Positions 52,996 through 60,947 of a DNA stretch of 64,000 nucleotides are shown one piece after another (position 1 is the first letter of the stretch; every line of letters starts with the position of its first letter). The translations under genes and the position numbers were made by a program. Below the pieces are notes generated by a model. The model was not told the origin of the DNA. It saw nothing but the letters and a program-made list of their open reading frames with translations, and did no database searches. The DNA is from Rhodococcus sp040643435 (GTDB lineage: Bacteria > Actinomycetota > Actinomycetes > Mycobacteriales > Mycobacteriaceae): NCBI RefSeq assembly GCF_040643435.1, contig NZ_JBEYUH010000002.1, forward strand, positions 186,001-250,000, read 5' to 3'.

Positions 52996-54270
52996 ATGAT
53001 GTTCGAAGCTCTGCGAGACCGCGGCTTCGCGGTCTTTCTGACCGGCGCTTTCCTCACCAACACAGGTGGATGGTTCCAGTCGTTGGCCGTCCCCTTCGTG
53101 CTCTTCCAGATCACGGGTTCGGCCGCGTGGGTCGGCCTGGCCACCGCGGCGCAGTTCGTGCCGATCATGATCCTCGGGCCCTACGCGGGTGCGATCGCCG
53201 ACCGAGTCGACCGGCGCCTGCTCGTGTTGTGGATGCAGCTGATCCGTTCCGTGGTGGCGCTGGCCATCTGCGTGTGCTGGCTCGCGAACTGGCACTCGCC
53301 GTGGCTACTACTCACCCTCGCCGTGCTCACCGGCATCGCGCAGGGCGTGTCGATGCCGAGCTGGCAGGCACTGACCAACGACTACGCGCCGCGCGGCTCG
53401 TTGGCCTCTGCTGCGTCGCTGAACACGATCCAATTCAATCTCGCGCGGTCGTTCGGACCCGCGGCTGCCGGTGTAGTCCTGTACCGGTGGGGTCCGGCGG
53501 TTGCGTTCGCGGTTACCTTCGTCATGGTGCTCTCCGTCGTCGTGGCGCTAGTCGTTGCCAAACCAGTCAACGCACCCGCCCCCGCCACGCGAGCCACGAA
53601 GAAGAGCGGAGGGTTCGTGGAGGGTCTGCGCTACACCCGGTCCGCCCCCGGCATCCTCACCGCGATGACCGTCGTCCTCGTAACGGGCACTCTGGGGATG
53701 CCGATCTTCCAGCACGTGATCACGTTCTCCGAGGACGTCTTCGACAGCGGTGAGCTGGGTCTGGCCGCCCTCAATCTGGGGCTCGGCATCGGCACCATGG
53801 CCGGCGTACCCCTGTTGGGACGTGCACTGCGCCGCATCGGCCGATCGACCGTCGCCCTTGTCGCCTTCATCGGTTTCGGAATCACGCTGGCACTCTTCGG
53901 TATCGCGCCGACGACGGCCACGGCCACCGCCGCCACCGTCGGCGTGGGCATCTTTTTCCTCCTCGCGCTCACCATCGGGCAGAGCACCGTGCAGGTGCTC
54001 GTCGCCGACCACATACGGGGTCGGGTGCTGTCGCTGAGCGTGATGGTCTACACCGGCTCGGTGGCAGTCGGAGCTGCTCTGCAGGGCGCGATCGCCGACC
54101 TGATCGGCCTCCGTCCCACCGTCGGGATCGCTGCGGTGCTACTGGTCGTCGCAGCTGTGGCCCTACGCTTCGGACCGCGCGGCCTGCGACTGTCCCGTCT
54201 CGACGATCCTGCCGAGATCGTCCCTGTTCCGTCCACCCCGGTCCCCGAAAGGACTACGTCAGATGCCTGA
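52996..54270 (+). CDS. MFS transporter (EntS/MFS_3-type, exporter-like)
   Basis: A 424-residue protein with about 12 transmembrane helices. N-terminal LRDRGFAVFLTGAFLTNTGGWFQSLAVPFVLFQITGS and GAIADRVDRRLLVLW match the MFS_3 (enterobactin exporter) group. Placed between the two parts of the monooxygenase system. In a degradation operon this may remove a toxic catechol or acid, but direction is inferred only from family. Overlaps the flavin reductase gene by 8 bases. Confidence 0.87.
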   Translation: MMFEALRDRGFAVFLTGAFLTNTGGWFQSLAVPFVLFQITGSAAWVGLATAAQFVPIMILGPYAGAIADRVDRRLLVLWMQLIRSVVALAICVCWLANWHSPWLLLTLAVLTGIAQGVSMPSWQALTNDYAPRGSLASAASLNTIQFNLARSFGPAAAGVVLYRWGPAVAFAVTFVMVLSVVVALVVAKPVNAPAPATRATKKSGGFVEGLRYTRSAPGILTAMTVVLVTGTLGMPIFQHVITFSEDVFDSGELGLAALNLGLGIGTMAGVPLLGRALRRIGRSTVALVAFIGFGITLALFGIAPTTATATAATVGVGIFFLLALTIGQSTVQVLVADHIRGRVLSLSVMVYTGSVAVGAALQGAIADLIGLRPTVGIAAVLLVVAAVALRFGPRGLRLSRLDDPAEIVPVPSTPVPERTTSDA

Positions 54271-55513
54271 AGCAACCACGCTCGCCTCCCTTCCGGCCAC
54301 CGCGCCCATAGACCCCCAGCACATGCGGCACGTCCTGGGCAGCTACCCCACCGGTGTCGCCATCGTCACCGGACGCGCAGCCGACGGCACGCCGCTCGGC
54401 ATGGTGGTCGGGACGTTCAACTCCGTGTCGATGGATCCGCCGCTGGTGTCGTTCATGCCGATGAAGTCGTCTTATACCTTCGCCGCGCTGCGCGAGTCCC
54501 GGACCTTCTGCGTCAACATCATGGCTGCCGACCAGGAGCACATCTGCGGGGCGTTCATGCGGCGGGAGAACAAGTTCGACGGCGTCGACTGGCGTGAGTC
54601 ACCCACCGGTGCACCGATTCTCGAGGGGACGACGGCGTGGATCGAATGCGAGTGGTCGGAGGTGATCGACGCCGGTGACCATTACTTCGTCCTAGGTGCG
54701 GTGCGGGACTTGGCGACCGAACGGAACTGCCTGCCACTGTTGTTCTTCCAGCGGGGTTACGGCCGGTTCACACCGGGGTCGTTGATGGCCTCGGACTACC
54801 GTTCCCTCGCCGCCGCCATACGCACGGCTGAACGTGGGCGTCAGGAGATGGAACTTCTCGCCACCGAACTCGGTGTGGAGGTCAGCCTGCTCGCACCTCT
54901 CGGTGACGAATTCGCCTTCGTGGCAACAGCAAGCGCCGACGGGGCGAGCCACTCGACGATGCCCGGAACCCGCCTCCCTTTCATCCCACCGCTCGGCTCC
55001 CTCATGGTCGGTCACCGCGGCGCTCCGTCGTGCGAGGAGTGGCTCGATCGCGTCCCACGCCGGTCGCCGGGGATCCGGGAGGCAGCGGAGATCCAGCTGC
55101 AACGCGTCCGGGAACGCGGATGGTCCGTGACGCTGTCAGGAGAGCTGGACACCCACACGCTCGACGAACTCGTCGACGCCTTCAGCACACCGGACCGTAC
55201 GCCGGAGAACGAGCAGAGACTCATCGATGCACTGCAGCGGATGTCCGTCCACCACGAGCCGGCGGAGATCGATCCCGCCGCGACCTACACGCCTCTCCAG
55301 CTGTCCGTGCCCGTCCACGACCCGGAGGGTGATGTCGTCATGGTCCTGCGACTGTCCAGGCTGTCCGAGAACACTTCGGGCGCAGAGATACTCGAGTACA
55401 TTCATCGAATCGAGCAGTCGGCGACAGTCGTCGAGATCGCCCTGCGGCAACCGTCGGAATCTCGTTGCGAATCACCGGCCGACGATGCCACCCTGTGGCA
55501 CCGTCGACTGTGA
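54263..55513 (+). CDS. Flavin reductase fused to an IclR-like effector domain
   Basis: A 416-residue protein. Residues about 15-180 are a flavin reductase (HpaC/HsaB-like; LGSYPTGVAIVTGRAADGTPLGMVVGTFNSVSMDPPLVSF, HYFVLGAVRDL) that provides reduced FMN/FAD to the monooxygenase. Residues about 190-400 have no place in that enzyme but resemble an IclR effector-binding domain: ELGVEVSLLAPLGDEFAFVATAS, PGTRLPFIPPLGSLMV, REAAEIQLQRVRERGWSVTL and LQLSVPVHDPEGDVVMVLRLS. There is no DNA-binding helix. Suggests ligand-gated reductase activity. Confidence 0.85.
   Translation: MPEATTLASLPATAPIDPQHMRHVLGSYPTGVAIVTGRAADGTPLGMVVGTFNSVSMDPPLVSFMPMKSSYTFAALRESRTFCVNIMAADQEHICGAFMRRENKFDGVDWRESPTGAPILEGTTAWIECEWSEVIDAGDHYFVLGAVRDLATERNCLPLLFFQRGYGRFTPGSLMASDYRSLAAAIRTAERGRQEMELLATELGVEVSLLAPLGDEFAFVATASADGASHSTMPGTRLPFIPPLGSLMVGHRGAPSCEEWLDRVPRRSPGIREAAEIQLQRVRERGWSVTLSGELDTHTLDELVDAFSTPDRTPENEQRLIDALQRMSVHHEPAEIDPAATYTPLQLSVPVHDPEGDVVMVLRLSRLSENTSGAEILEYIHRIEQSATVVEIALRQPSESRCESPADDATLWHRRL
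55486..55500. promoter_or_regulatory. 15-bp dyad before the aromatic-acid transporter gene
   Basis: TGCCACCCTGTGGCA, a perfect 6-bp inverted repeat with a 3-base spacer, within the last codons of the flavin reductase gene and 118 bases before the MFS start. Same TGCCAC/GTGGCA halves as the site at 49542-49562. Size fits IclR-family boxes. Confidence 0.45.
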
Positions 55514-55618
55514 TCACAGTCTCCATCAGCTGCAGTATGTGACTGCTGCCACCTGGCGTGGTGTCGACTCAGCTCGGAGCTTCACTCCTCGAGCGCGACC
55601 GAAGTGAAGGAATCAACG

Positions 55619-56965
55619 ATGGATGTGTTGGCTGACATCAGGGCGTCGAAAATGACTCCCCTCCAGATCCGTGCGATCGCGATAGCACTCGCATTGATCA
55701 TTCTCGACGGATTCGAGATCGCGGTGATGTCGTTCGCCGCGAAGCCGATGTCGGACGAATGGGGTGTCGGCTCCGGCACTCTCGGGGTCGTTCTCAGCGG
55801 CAGCCTCTTCGGTATGGCCGCCGGCGCGATCCTGTTCAGCCCGTTCGGTGACCGGTACGGACGCCGAACTCTCACCATCGTGTCGATGAGCATGGTCGTG
55901 GTGGGCATGGTGCTCGCGGTGATCAGTCCCAACGTCGCCACGATGATCGTCGCGCGTGTGATCACCGGCCTCGGCATCGGTGCCATGTCCCAGCTCAACG
56001 CGTACGTCTCCGAGTTCGCCTCGGAGAAGCGACGCGGCACCGTTGTGGGCATCTACGCCACCGGTTTCCCCATCGGTGCTGCTCTCGCCGGTGTGGTGGC
56101 CGGTCTGTTCGACCCTGCAGACTGGAAGAACCTGTTCGTCGTCGGCACCGTTCTGAGTGTGGCTCTGCTCGTCCTCGCTTGGGTCGCGCTGCCCGAGTCG
56201 ATCGACTTCCTCGTTGCGCGTCGCCCGAAGAACGCCCTCGAACGTATCAACTCGATGCTCGGCAAGATGGACCATCCGGCACTGAAGGAGCTGCCGGAGC
56301 AGAACGCTGCGGATCGCCACAACGCGCGCCTCGGTGCCATCTTCACCGGTACGACGGGCATCAAGACCCTCGCGCTTTGGCTCGGTTACGCCTGCCTGAT
56401 GGCTGCCTACTACTTCGCGAACTCCTGGATCCCCAAACTGGTGGCCGAATCCACCGGAGACGTACAGAGCGGCACCACCGTCGGCACCGTCCTCAATCTC
56501 GGCGGCATCATCGGCAGCCTGTTGTTCGCCGCCGCAGCGTTCCGGTGGATTCCGCGCAACATCCTGATGACCACGCTCGGTTTCGGTGCGATCGGATACG
56601 CCGTCTACGGTGCGGCCTTCGGCGTCGGGTGGCTCGCGATCACGCTCGGCATCTTCCTCGGCATCGTCGCGGTCGGTTCGGTCGCCGGCTTCTACGCCGT
56701 GGGCCCGACGGTCTACCCCGCATCACTGCGCGGCACAGGTGTCGGTTGGATGGTCGGCGTCGGCCGGCTGGTCTCGATCATTTCCCCGATCGGCACCGGC
56801 TTCCTACTGGAGAGCGGCTGGACCGCAGGCAACCTCTTCTACCTGATGGCGATGCCGCTGGCGGTCGGCACCGTGTGCATCGTGATCCTGGGCCGGATCC
56901 AGCAGCGTGAGGAGTCCGCAATCGGCGGCCCAGTCGCTGCGTCGAACGATCTGGTCTCCAAATAG
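55619..56965 (+). CDS. Aromatic-acid:H+ symporter family MFS transporter
   Basis: A 448-residue, 12-helix carrier of the AAHS group (PcaK/BenK/MhpT type). Helix 1 carries LIILDGFEIAVMSF with the conserved Asp, loop 2-3 reads GDRYGRRTL, and loop 8-9 is present. The ATG at 55619 is preferred over a GTG five codons upstream because AAGGA is 7-8 bases before it. Probably brings the aromatic substrate, or a related acid, into the cell. Confidence 0.9.
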   Translation: MDVLADIRASKMTPLQIRAIAIALALIILDGFEIAVMSFAAKPMSDEWGVGSGTLGVVLSGSLFGMAAGAILFSPFGDRYGRRTLTIVSMSMVVVGMVLAVISPNVATMIVARVITGLGIGAMSQLNAYVSEFASEKRRGTVVGIYATGFPIGAALAGVVAGLFDPADWKNLFVVGTVLSVALLVLAWVALPESIDFLVARRPKNALERINSMLGKMDHPALKELPEQNAADRHNARLGAIFTGTTGIKTLALWLGYACLMAAYYFANSWIPKLVAESTGDVQSGTTVGTVLNLGGIIGSLLFAAAAFRWIPRNILMTTLGFGAIGYAVYGAAFGVGWLAITLGIFLGIVAVGSVAGFYAVGPTVYPASLRGTGVGWMVGVGRLVSIISPIGTGFLLESGWTAGNLFYLMAMPLAVGTVCIVILGRIQQREESAIGGPVAASNDLVSK

Positions 56966-57002
56966 GGCCCCGGGCAGCTGAGCCATCAGGAGGTCCTCCA
57001 CC

Positions 57003-58382
57003 ATGAATCTCGCACGCACCTTGGCATCCCACGCCGTCGAAGCGACCCCCCATGCCGCGTTCGAGTCTCCGCACGATCAGTGTCTCCTCGATCGCGTCGT
57101 CGACACGCTGGGCTGTATGATCGCAGGCACACGAGTCGGTTCGACCCGCCGAGCTGCAGCACTCGTCACCCGGAACTCCGCACCCGGGCGGTCCTCCGTC
57201 GCGCTCCAGGAAGGAAAGGTAGGGCCTGCCGCGGCCTCCTACGCCAATGCGCTTCTCGCCCGGGCCTACGATTTCGGCCCCCTGACCCCATTCGACGGGG
57301 CGTCACCGATCTGGTCCCATATCTCGGAGACGACCGTCCCCGTGGCCGTTGCCTTGGCCGAGGACTGCGGCGCCTCGGTACGGGCGATGCTCGAGGCCCT
57401 CGTAGTCGCCGACGACGTGGCAGCACGGATCAGCAAAGCACTCGAGTTCGTCCCCGGGACCGGATGGGACAACCCTGGGCTGATCAACCGGTTCGCTTCG
57501 GCCGTCATCGCCGCTCGGCTGTGGAACCTGAGTGCAGACGAATTGGTGCGAGCGTGGGGACTGGTGCTCCAGCAGGTATCGGGAACCTTCCAGGCCATCG
57601 ATGAGCACAGTGATGCGTTCACCTTCGTGCAGGGACTTGCCGCGCGAGACGGTATCGAGGCCGCCGATCTCGTCCGGCACGGTTATTCAGGTGGCGATGG
57701 TGCACTGGACGGTCGCTTCGGCCTGTTCTGCACGTATGGCACAGGGCTCCCTGACGAGTCGTCGGTGACGGCCGGACTCGGTGAGGTGTACTTCGGCGAT
57801 CGGATCGTCAAGCCTTATCCGGGTTGCCGATTCACGCACGGTCCGATCGACGTCGCCAGGAATCTCCGCGAGGTCGCCGATCCTGGCAGCATCCAGGAGA
57901 TCACCCTCACCGTCCATCCGCACCATACCGGCTCGCCCCTGGACCTTCCGGTGGAGGACGCACAGGTGTCCCGGCCGGCGTCCCTGTTCGGGTTTCAGTT
58001 CCAGACTGCGAACGCGTTGGTACGAGGCCGACCGGTACCCGCCCATTTCGACGACCCGTTCCGAAACGACCCGGAGGTTCTTCGAATCGCGCGCCTCGTC
58101 CGTCTCCGGCCTGCAGCCCAGACATCGTTCCCGTTGACTGCGGCACATCTCGAGATACGAACGGGCGATGGACGGACCCACGTGGACCGTATCGACCATC
58201 CGTGGGGTGACCCTCGCGGGGTGCCCGCCGACCGCACCGACATCGACGCCAAGTTCGTGGCGAATCTGCGACATGCAGGTTTCGGGAAGTTCGCCGATAC
58301 CGCGCTGTCCCGAGTGCGCGCGATCTTGACCTCGGATGATCGAATCGATCTGTCCGAACTGTTCGGGCCCCACGCCCGGTAA
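57003..58382 (+). CDS. MmgE/PrpD family protein
   Basis: A 459-residue protein of the 2-methylcitrate dehydratase / cis-aconitate decarboxylase / iminodisuccinate epimerase superfamily. Motifs: DTLGCMIAGTRVGSTR, NALLARAYDFG (usually the substrate loop HxxDxDD, here AYDFGPLTPFDG, atypical), VVADDVAARISKAL and KPYPGCRFTHGPIDVA. ATG with AGGAGG 12 bases upstream. Its presence is unusual in a meta-cleavage operon; it may isomerise or dehydrate a branched acid released by the hydrolase. Confidence 0.85.
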   Translation: MNLARTLASHAVEATPHAAFESPHDQCLLDRVVDTLGCMIAGTRVGSTRRAAALVTRNSAPGRSSVALQEGKVGPAAASYANALLARAYDFGPLTPFDGASPIWSHISETTVPVAVALAEDCGASVRAMLEALVVADDVAARISKALEFVPGTGWDNPGLINRFASAVIAARLWNLSADELVRAWGLVLQQVSGTFQAIDEHSDAFTFVQGLAARDGIEAADLVRHGYSGGDGALDGRFGLFCTYGTGLPDESSVTAGLGEVYFGDRIVKPYPGCRFTHGPIDVARNLREVADPGSIQEITLTVHPHHTGSPLDLPVEDAQVSRPASLFGFQFQTANALVRGRPVPAHFDDPFRNDPEVLRIARLVRLRPAAQTSFPLTAAHLEIRTGDGRTHVDRIDHPWGDPRGVPADRTDIDAKFVANLRHAGFGKFADTALSRVRAILTSDDRIDLSELFGPHAR

Positions 58383-58410
58383 CACCTTCCAGTCCCTCGA
58401 GGAGAGACCC

Positions 58411-59280
58411 ATGCGCATCGCCAACCTCGACAACCGTGCCGTCCTGGTAGTAGGCGACCCCGGCGGCGAGCAGGCCGTCGATATCGCCACCGCCTCCGAC
58501 GGCCGGTTCGGGCCGGACCTCGCCTCGATCTACGCGTCGTGGGACCAGGTGCGGGCGTGGGCAGTGGAAGTGGACGCCGACCACGACGCTGCGACGGCGA
58601 TCGACCGCAACCGACTCGGCGCGCCCTCCCCGACCCCGCGTCAGGTCTTCGCGGTCGGGTTGAACTACGACGACCACGCCGCCGAATCCGGGTTCGAAGC
58701 GCCCACACACCTGCCGCCCGTGTTCACCAAGTACGTCTCGGCGTTCACCGGCCCCGACACCGAGGTCACGATCCCGCCCGGCGGCAACGTGGATTGGGAG
58801 ATCGAGCTCGTCGCCGTGATCGGCCGGGAAGCACACGGTGTCGACGCGGCCGGCGCGTGGTCGTACGTCGCCGGTCTGACGGCGGGGCAGGACATCTCCG
58901 AACGCGTCGCGCAGCTGCGCGGGCCGGCGCCTCAGTTCGGTCTCGCCAAGTCGTATCCCGGTTTCGCCCCGCAGGGTCCGTGGCTCGTCACCCCCGACGA
59001 GTTCGCCGATCCGGACGATCTCGAACTCGGATGCGCGATCGACGGCGAGGAGGTCCAGAAGGCCCGCACGCGGGAGATGATCTTCTCGGTCCCCGCGCTG
59101 GTCGCCGAGTTGTCGCAGAACGTCACCCTGTACCCGGGCGACGTGATCTTCACCGGAACACCCGCCGGGGTGGGTATGGGCCGCGACCCGCAGCGTTATC
59201 TGCGCGCCGGTGAGCGGCTCGACAGCTGGATCGAAGGCATCGGTGAGCTGCACCAGCGCTTCGTCGACGCCCGCCCGTAG
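58411..59280 (+). CDS. Fumarylacetoacetate-hydrolase-fold acylpyruvase/isomerase
   Basis: A 289-residue FAH-family enzyme. ATG at 58411 with GAGGAGAG 7 bases upstream. VFAVGLNYDDHAAESG, the metal-binding DWEIELVAVIGR (Glu-x-Glu) and GYVxG-type SYVAGLTAGQDISER, then VIFTGTPAGVGMG near the C-terminus, show an intact active site. Such enzymes hydrolyse acylpyruvates or isomerise 2-oxo acids from ring cleavage. Last gene of the catabolic operon before a strong terminator. Confidence 0.9.
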   Translation: MRIANLDNRAVLVVGDPGGEQAVDIATASDGRFGPDLASIYASWDQVRAWAVEVDADHDAATAIDRNRLGAPSPTPRQVFAVGLNYDDHAAESGFEAPTHLPPVFTKYVSAFTGPDTEVTIPPGGNVDWEIELVAVIGREAHGVDAAGAWSYVAGLTAGQDISERVAQLRGPAPQFGLAKSYPGFAPQGPWLVTPDEFADPDDLELGCAIDGEEVQKARTREMIFSVPALVAELSQNVTLYPGDVIFTGTPAGVGMGRDPQRYLRAGERLDSWIEGIGELHQRFVDARP

Positions 59281-59292
59281 CGTCGCTGCAGA

Positions 59293-59334
59293 AATGGCTG
59301 TCCGCTACGGAGGTTTCCGTAGCGGACAGCCATT
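59293..59334. terminator. Bidirectional terminator between FAH gene and dctA
   Basis: A perfect 19-bp inverted repeat, AATGGCTGTCCGCTACGGA (59293-59311) and its complement at 59316-59334, with a GGTT loop; serves both convergent genes. Confidence 0.92.
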
Positions 59335-59352
59335 GTCGTAGCGGGTGCCGGA

Positions 59353-60714
59353 TCAGACGGAGACCTTCTCGAGCGTCGCCGGCTCGCGAGGAGCAGGGAC
59401 GTGGTCGTCGGTCATCATGCTCTCGTCGAAGGGCAACCGTCCGCTGAGCACCTCGTCGACGCGTTCCTTGTCCACCGAACGCGTCCACGTCCCGATGAGC
59501 AGGGTCGCGACGGCGTTGCCGGAGAAGTTGGTGACCGCCCGCGCCTCGGACATGAATCGATCGATACCGACGATCAGGCCGACCCCGTCGAGCAGGTCGG
59601 GACGATGGCTCTGCAGACCACCGGCCAGCGTCGCCAGGCCCGCACCGGTGACTCCGGCCGCACCCTTCGAGGCGACGATCATGAACAGCAGGAGCGAGAG
59701 CTGCTCACCCAGGTTCAGCGGGCTGCCCATCGCGTCGGAGACGAACAGCGCTGCCATCGTCAGGTAGATCGCGGTGCCGTCGAGGTTGAACGAGTAGCCG
59801 GTGGGCACAACCACGCCAACCGTCGTGCGCTGCACGCCGAGATGCTCCATCTTGGCGATCAGACGCGGCAGTGCGGACTCGGACGACGAGGTGGCGAAGA
59901 TGAGGAGGTACTCGCGGGCGAGGTACTTCACGAGCTTGAACACCGAGACGCCTGCGACCGCGCGCAACAGGGCTCCGAGGACACCGAAGACGAACACGAC
60001 GCACGTGAGGTAGAACGCGATCATCAGCACACCGAGCTGCAGGACCGCGCTCAGGCCGGTCTGGCCGACCACGTTGGCGATGGCGCCGAACGCGCCGATC
60101 GGAGCGAGCCACAGGATCATCGTCAGGATGCGGAACACGAGCTTCTGCAAGTGCGCGACGCCGCGCAGCAGCGGTTCACCCGACTTGCCGATGCCCTGGA
60201 TGGCGAACCCGACGAGCAACGCCACGAAGAGGGTCTGCAGCACGCTGCCGTCGGTGAGCGCGGACAGCAGCGAGGTGGGGATGATCGAGGCGATGAAGTC
60301 GGCGGTGCCGCCGGCGGCGTGTGCCTTCTCGGCGAGTTCCTCTCCCGAACCGACGTTCGCGGGGTCCAGCGTCAGGCCCGAACCCGGGTCGATCAGGTTA
60401 CCGACACCGAGACCGATCGCGAGAGCGACGGTGGACATACCCACGAAGTAGATCATGGCAAGTCCGCCGATTCTCCCGACGCTCGCCGCTGCGCGCACCG
60501 ATCCGATACCCAGCACGATGGTGCAGAAGATGACCGGGCTGATCATCATCTTGATCAGGTCGACGAACATGCTGCCGAGAATCCCGAGCGACTTACCGGT
60601 CTCGGGAAAGAGCCATCCGACGACGACGCCGGCGACAACGGCGACGATGACGCCGACGTACAACCAGTGGGTGCGGTCGCGGCGCTTCTCGCCCCGCACG
60701 GTTGTGGTGCTCAT
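59353..60714 (-). CDS. dctA: C4-dicarboxylate:cation symporter (DctA-type, DAACS)
   Basis: A 453-residue membrane protein. Start ATG 60714 is chosen since GAAGGG lies 6 bases upstream; another ATG six codons earlier has no ribosome-binding site. Family signatures: FVDLIKMMISPVIFCTIVLGI, ATSSSESALPRLIAKMEHLGV (serine-rich re-entrant loop), PTGYSFNLDGTAIYLTMAALF and SKGAAGVTGAGLATLA. Transports succinate, fumarate or malate with protons or sodium. Divergent from a DcuS/DcuR-type pair that probably controls it. Confidence 0.93.
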   Translation of the reverse strand: MSTTTVRGEKRRDRTHWLYVGVIVAVVAGVVVGWLFPETGKSLGILGSMFVDLIKMMISPVIFCTIVLGIGSVRAAASVGRIGGLAMIYFVGMSTVALAIGLGVGNLIDPGSGLTLDPANVGSGEELAEKAHAAGGTADFIASIIPTSLLSALTDGSVLQTLFVALLVGFAIQGIGKSGEPLLRGVAHLQKLVFRILTMILWLAPIGAFGAIANVVGQTGLSAVLQLGVLMIAFYLTCVVFVFGVLGALLRAVAGVSVFKLVKYLAREYLLIFATSSSESALPRLIAKMEHLGVQRTTVGVVVPTGYSFNLDGTAIYLTMAALFVSDAMGSPLNLGEQLSLLLFMIVASKGAAGVTGAGLATLAGGLQSHRPDLLDGVGLIVGIDRFMSEARAVTNFSGNAVATLLIGTWTRSVDKERVDEVLSGRLPFDESMMTDDHVPAPREPATLEKVSV

Positions 60715-60917
60715 GGTGTGCCCTTCGATCATGCGCGCCGCTCGTACGCGCGGTGGTCACGGATGGCGGACGCGGCGGTGCACCGGCAAGGACTCGGGCA
60801 CCGACCGCGGTTCGGTGGGCGATGCCGGGCCTCGGCTGGTACCCCTCACGCCCGGCCGGTGACCGGCATCACGTCACCGAGAGAAATGGTGGTGGTCCGG
60901 CCACTGCGAGGGAAGTT

Positions 60918-60936
60918 TGTGTACATAGTGTTCACA
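60918..60936. promoter_or_regulatory. Inverted repeat before the sensor kinase gene
   Basis: TGTGTACA TAG TGTTCACA, an 8-bp dyad with one mismatch per arm, ending one base before the AGGAGG ribosome-binding site of the kinase gene in the 233-base dctA/kinase intergenic region. Candidate operator for the response regulator or a GntR/CRP-type factor. Confidence 0.5.
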
Positions 60937-60947
60937 GGAGGTGAAGG

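Noticed and set aside
47675..59280. Genomic island by transfer
   Set aside because: No integrase, transposase, tRNA boundary or direct repeats at the edges, and base composition by eye matches the flanks; called accessory only because it breaks mycobacterial synteny.
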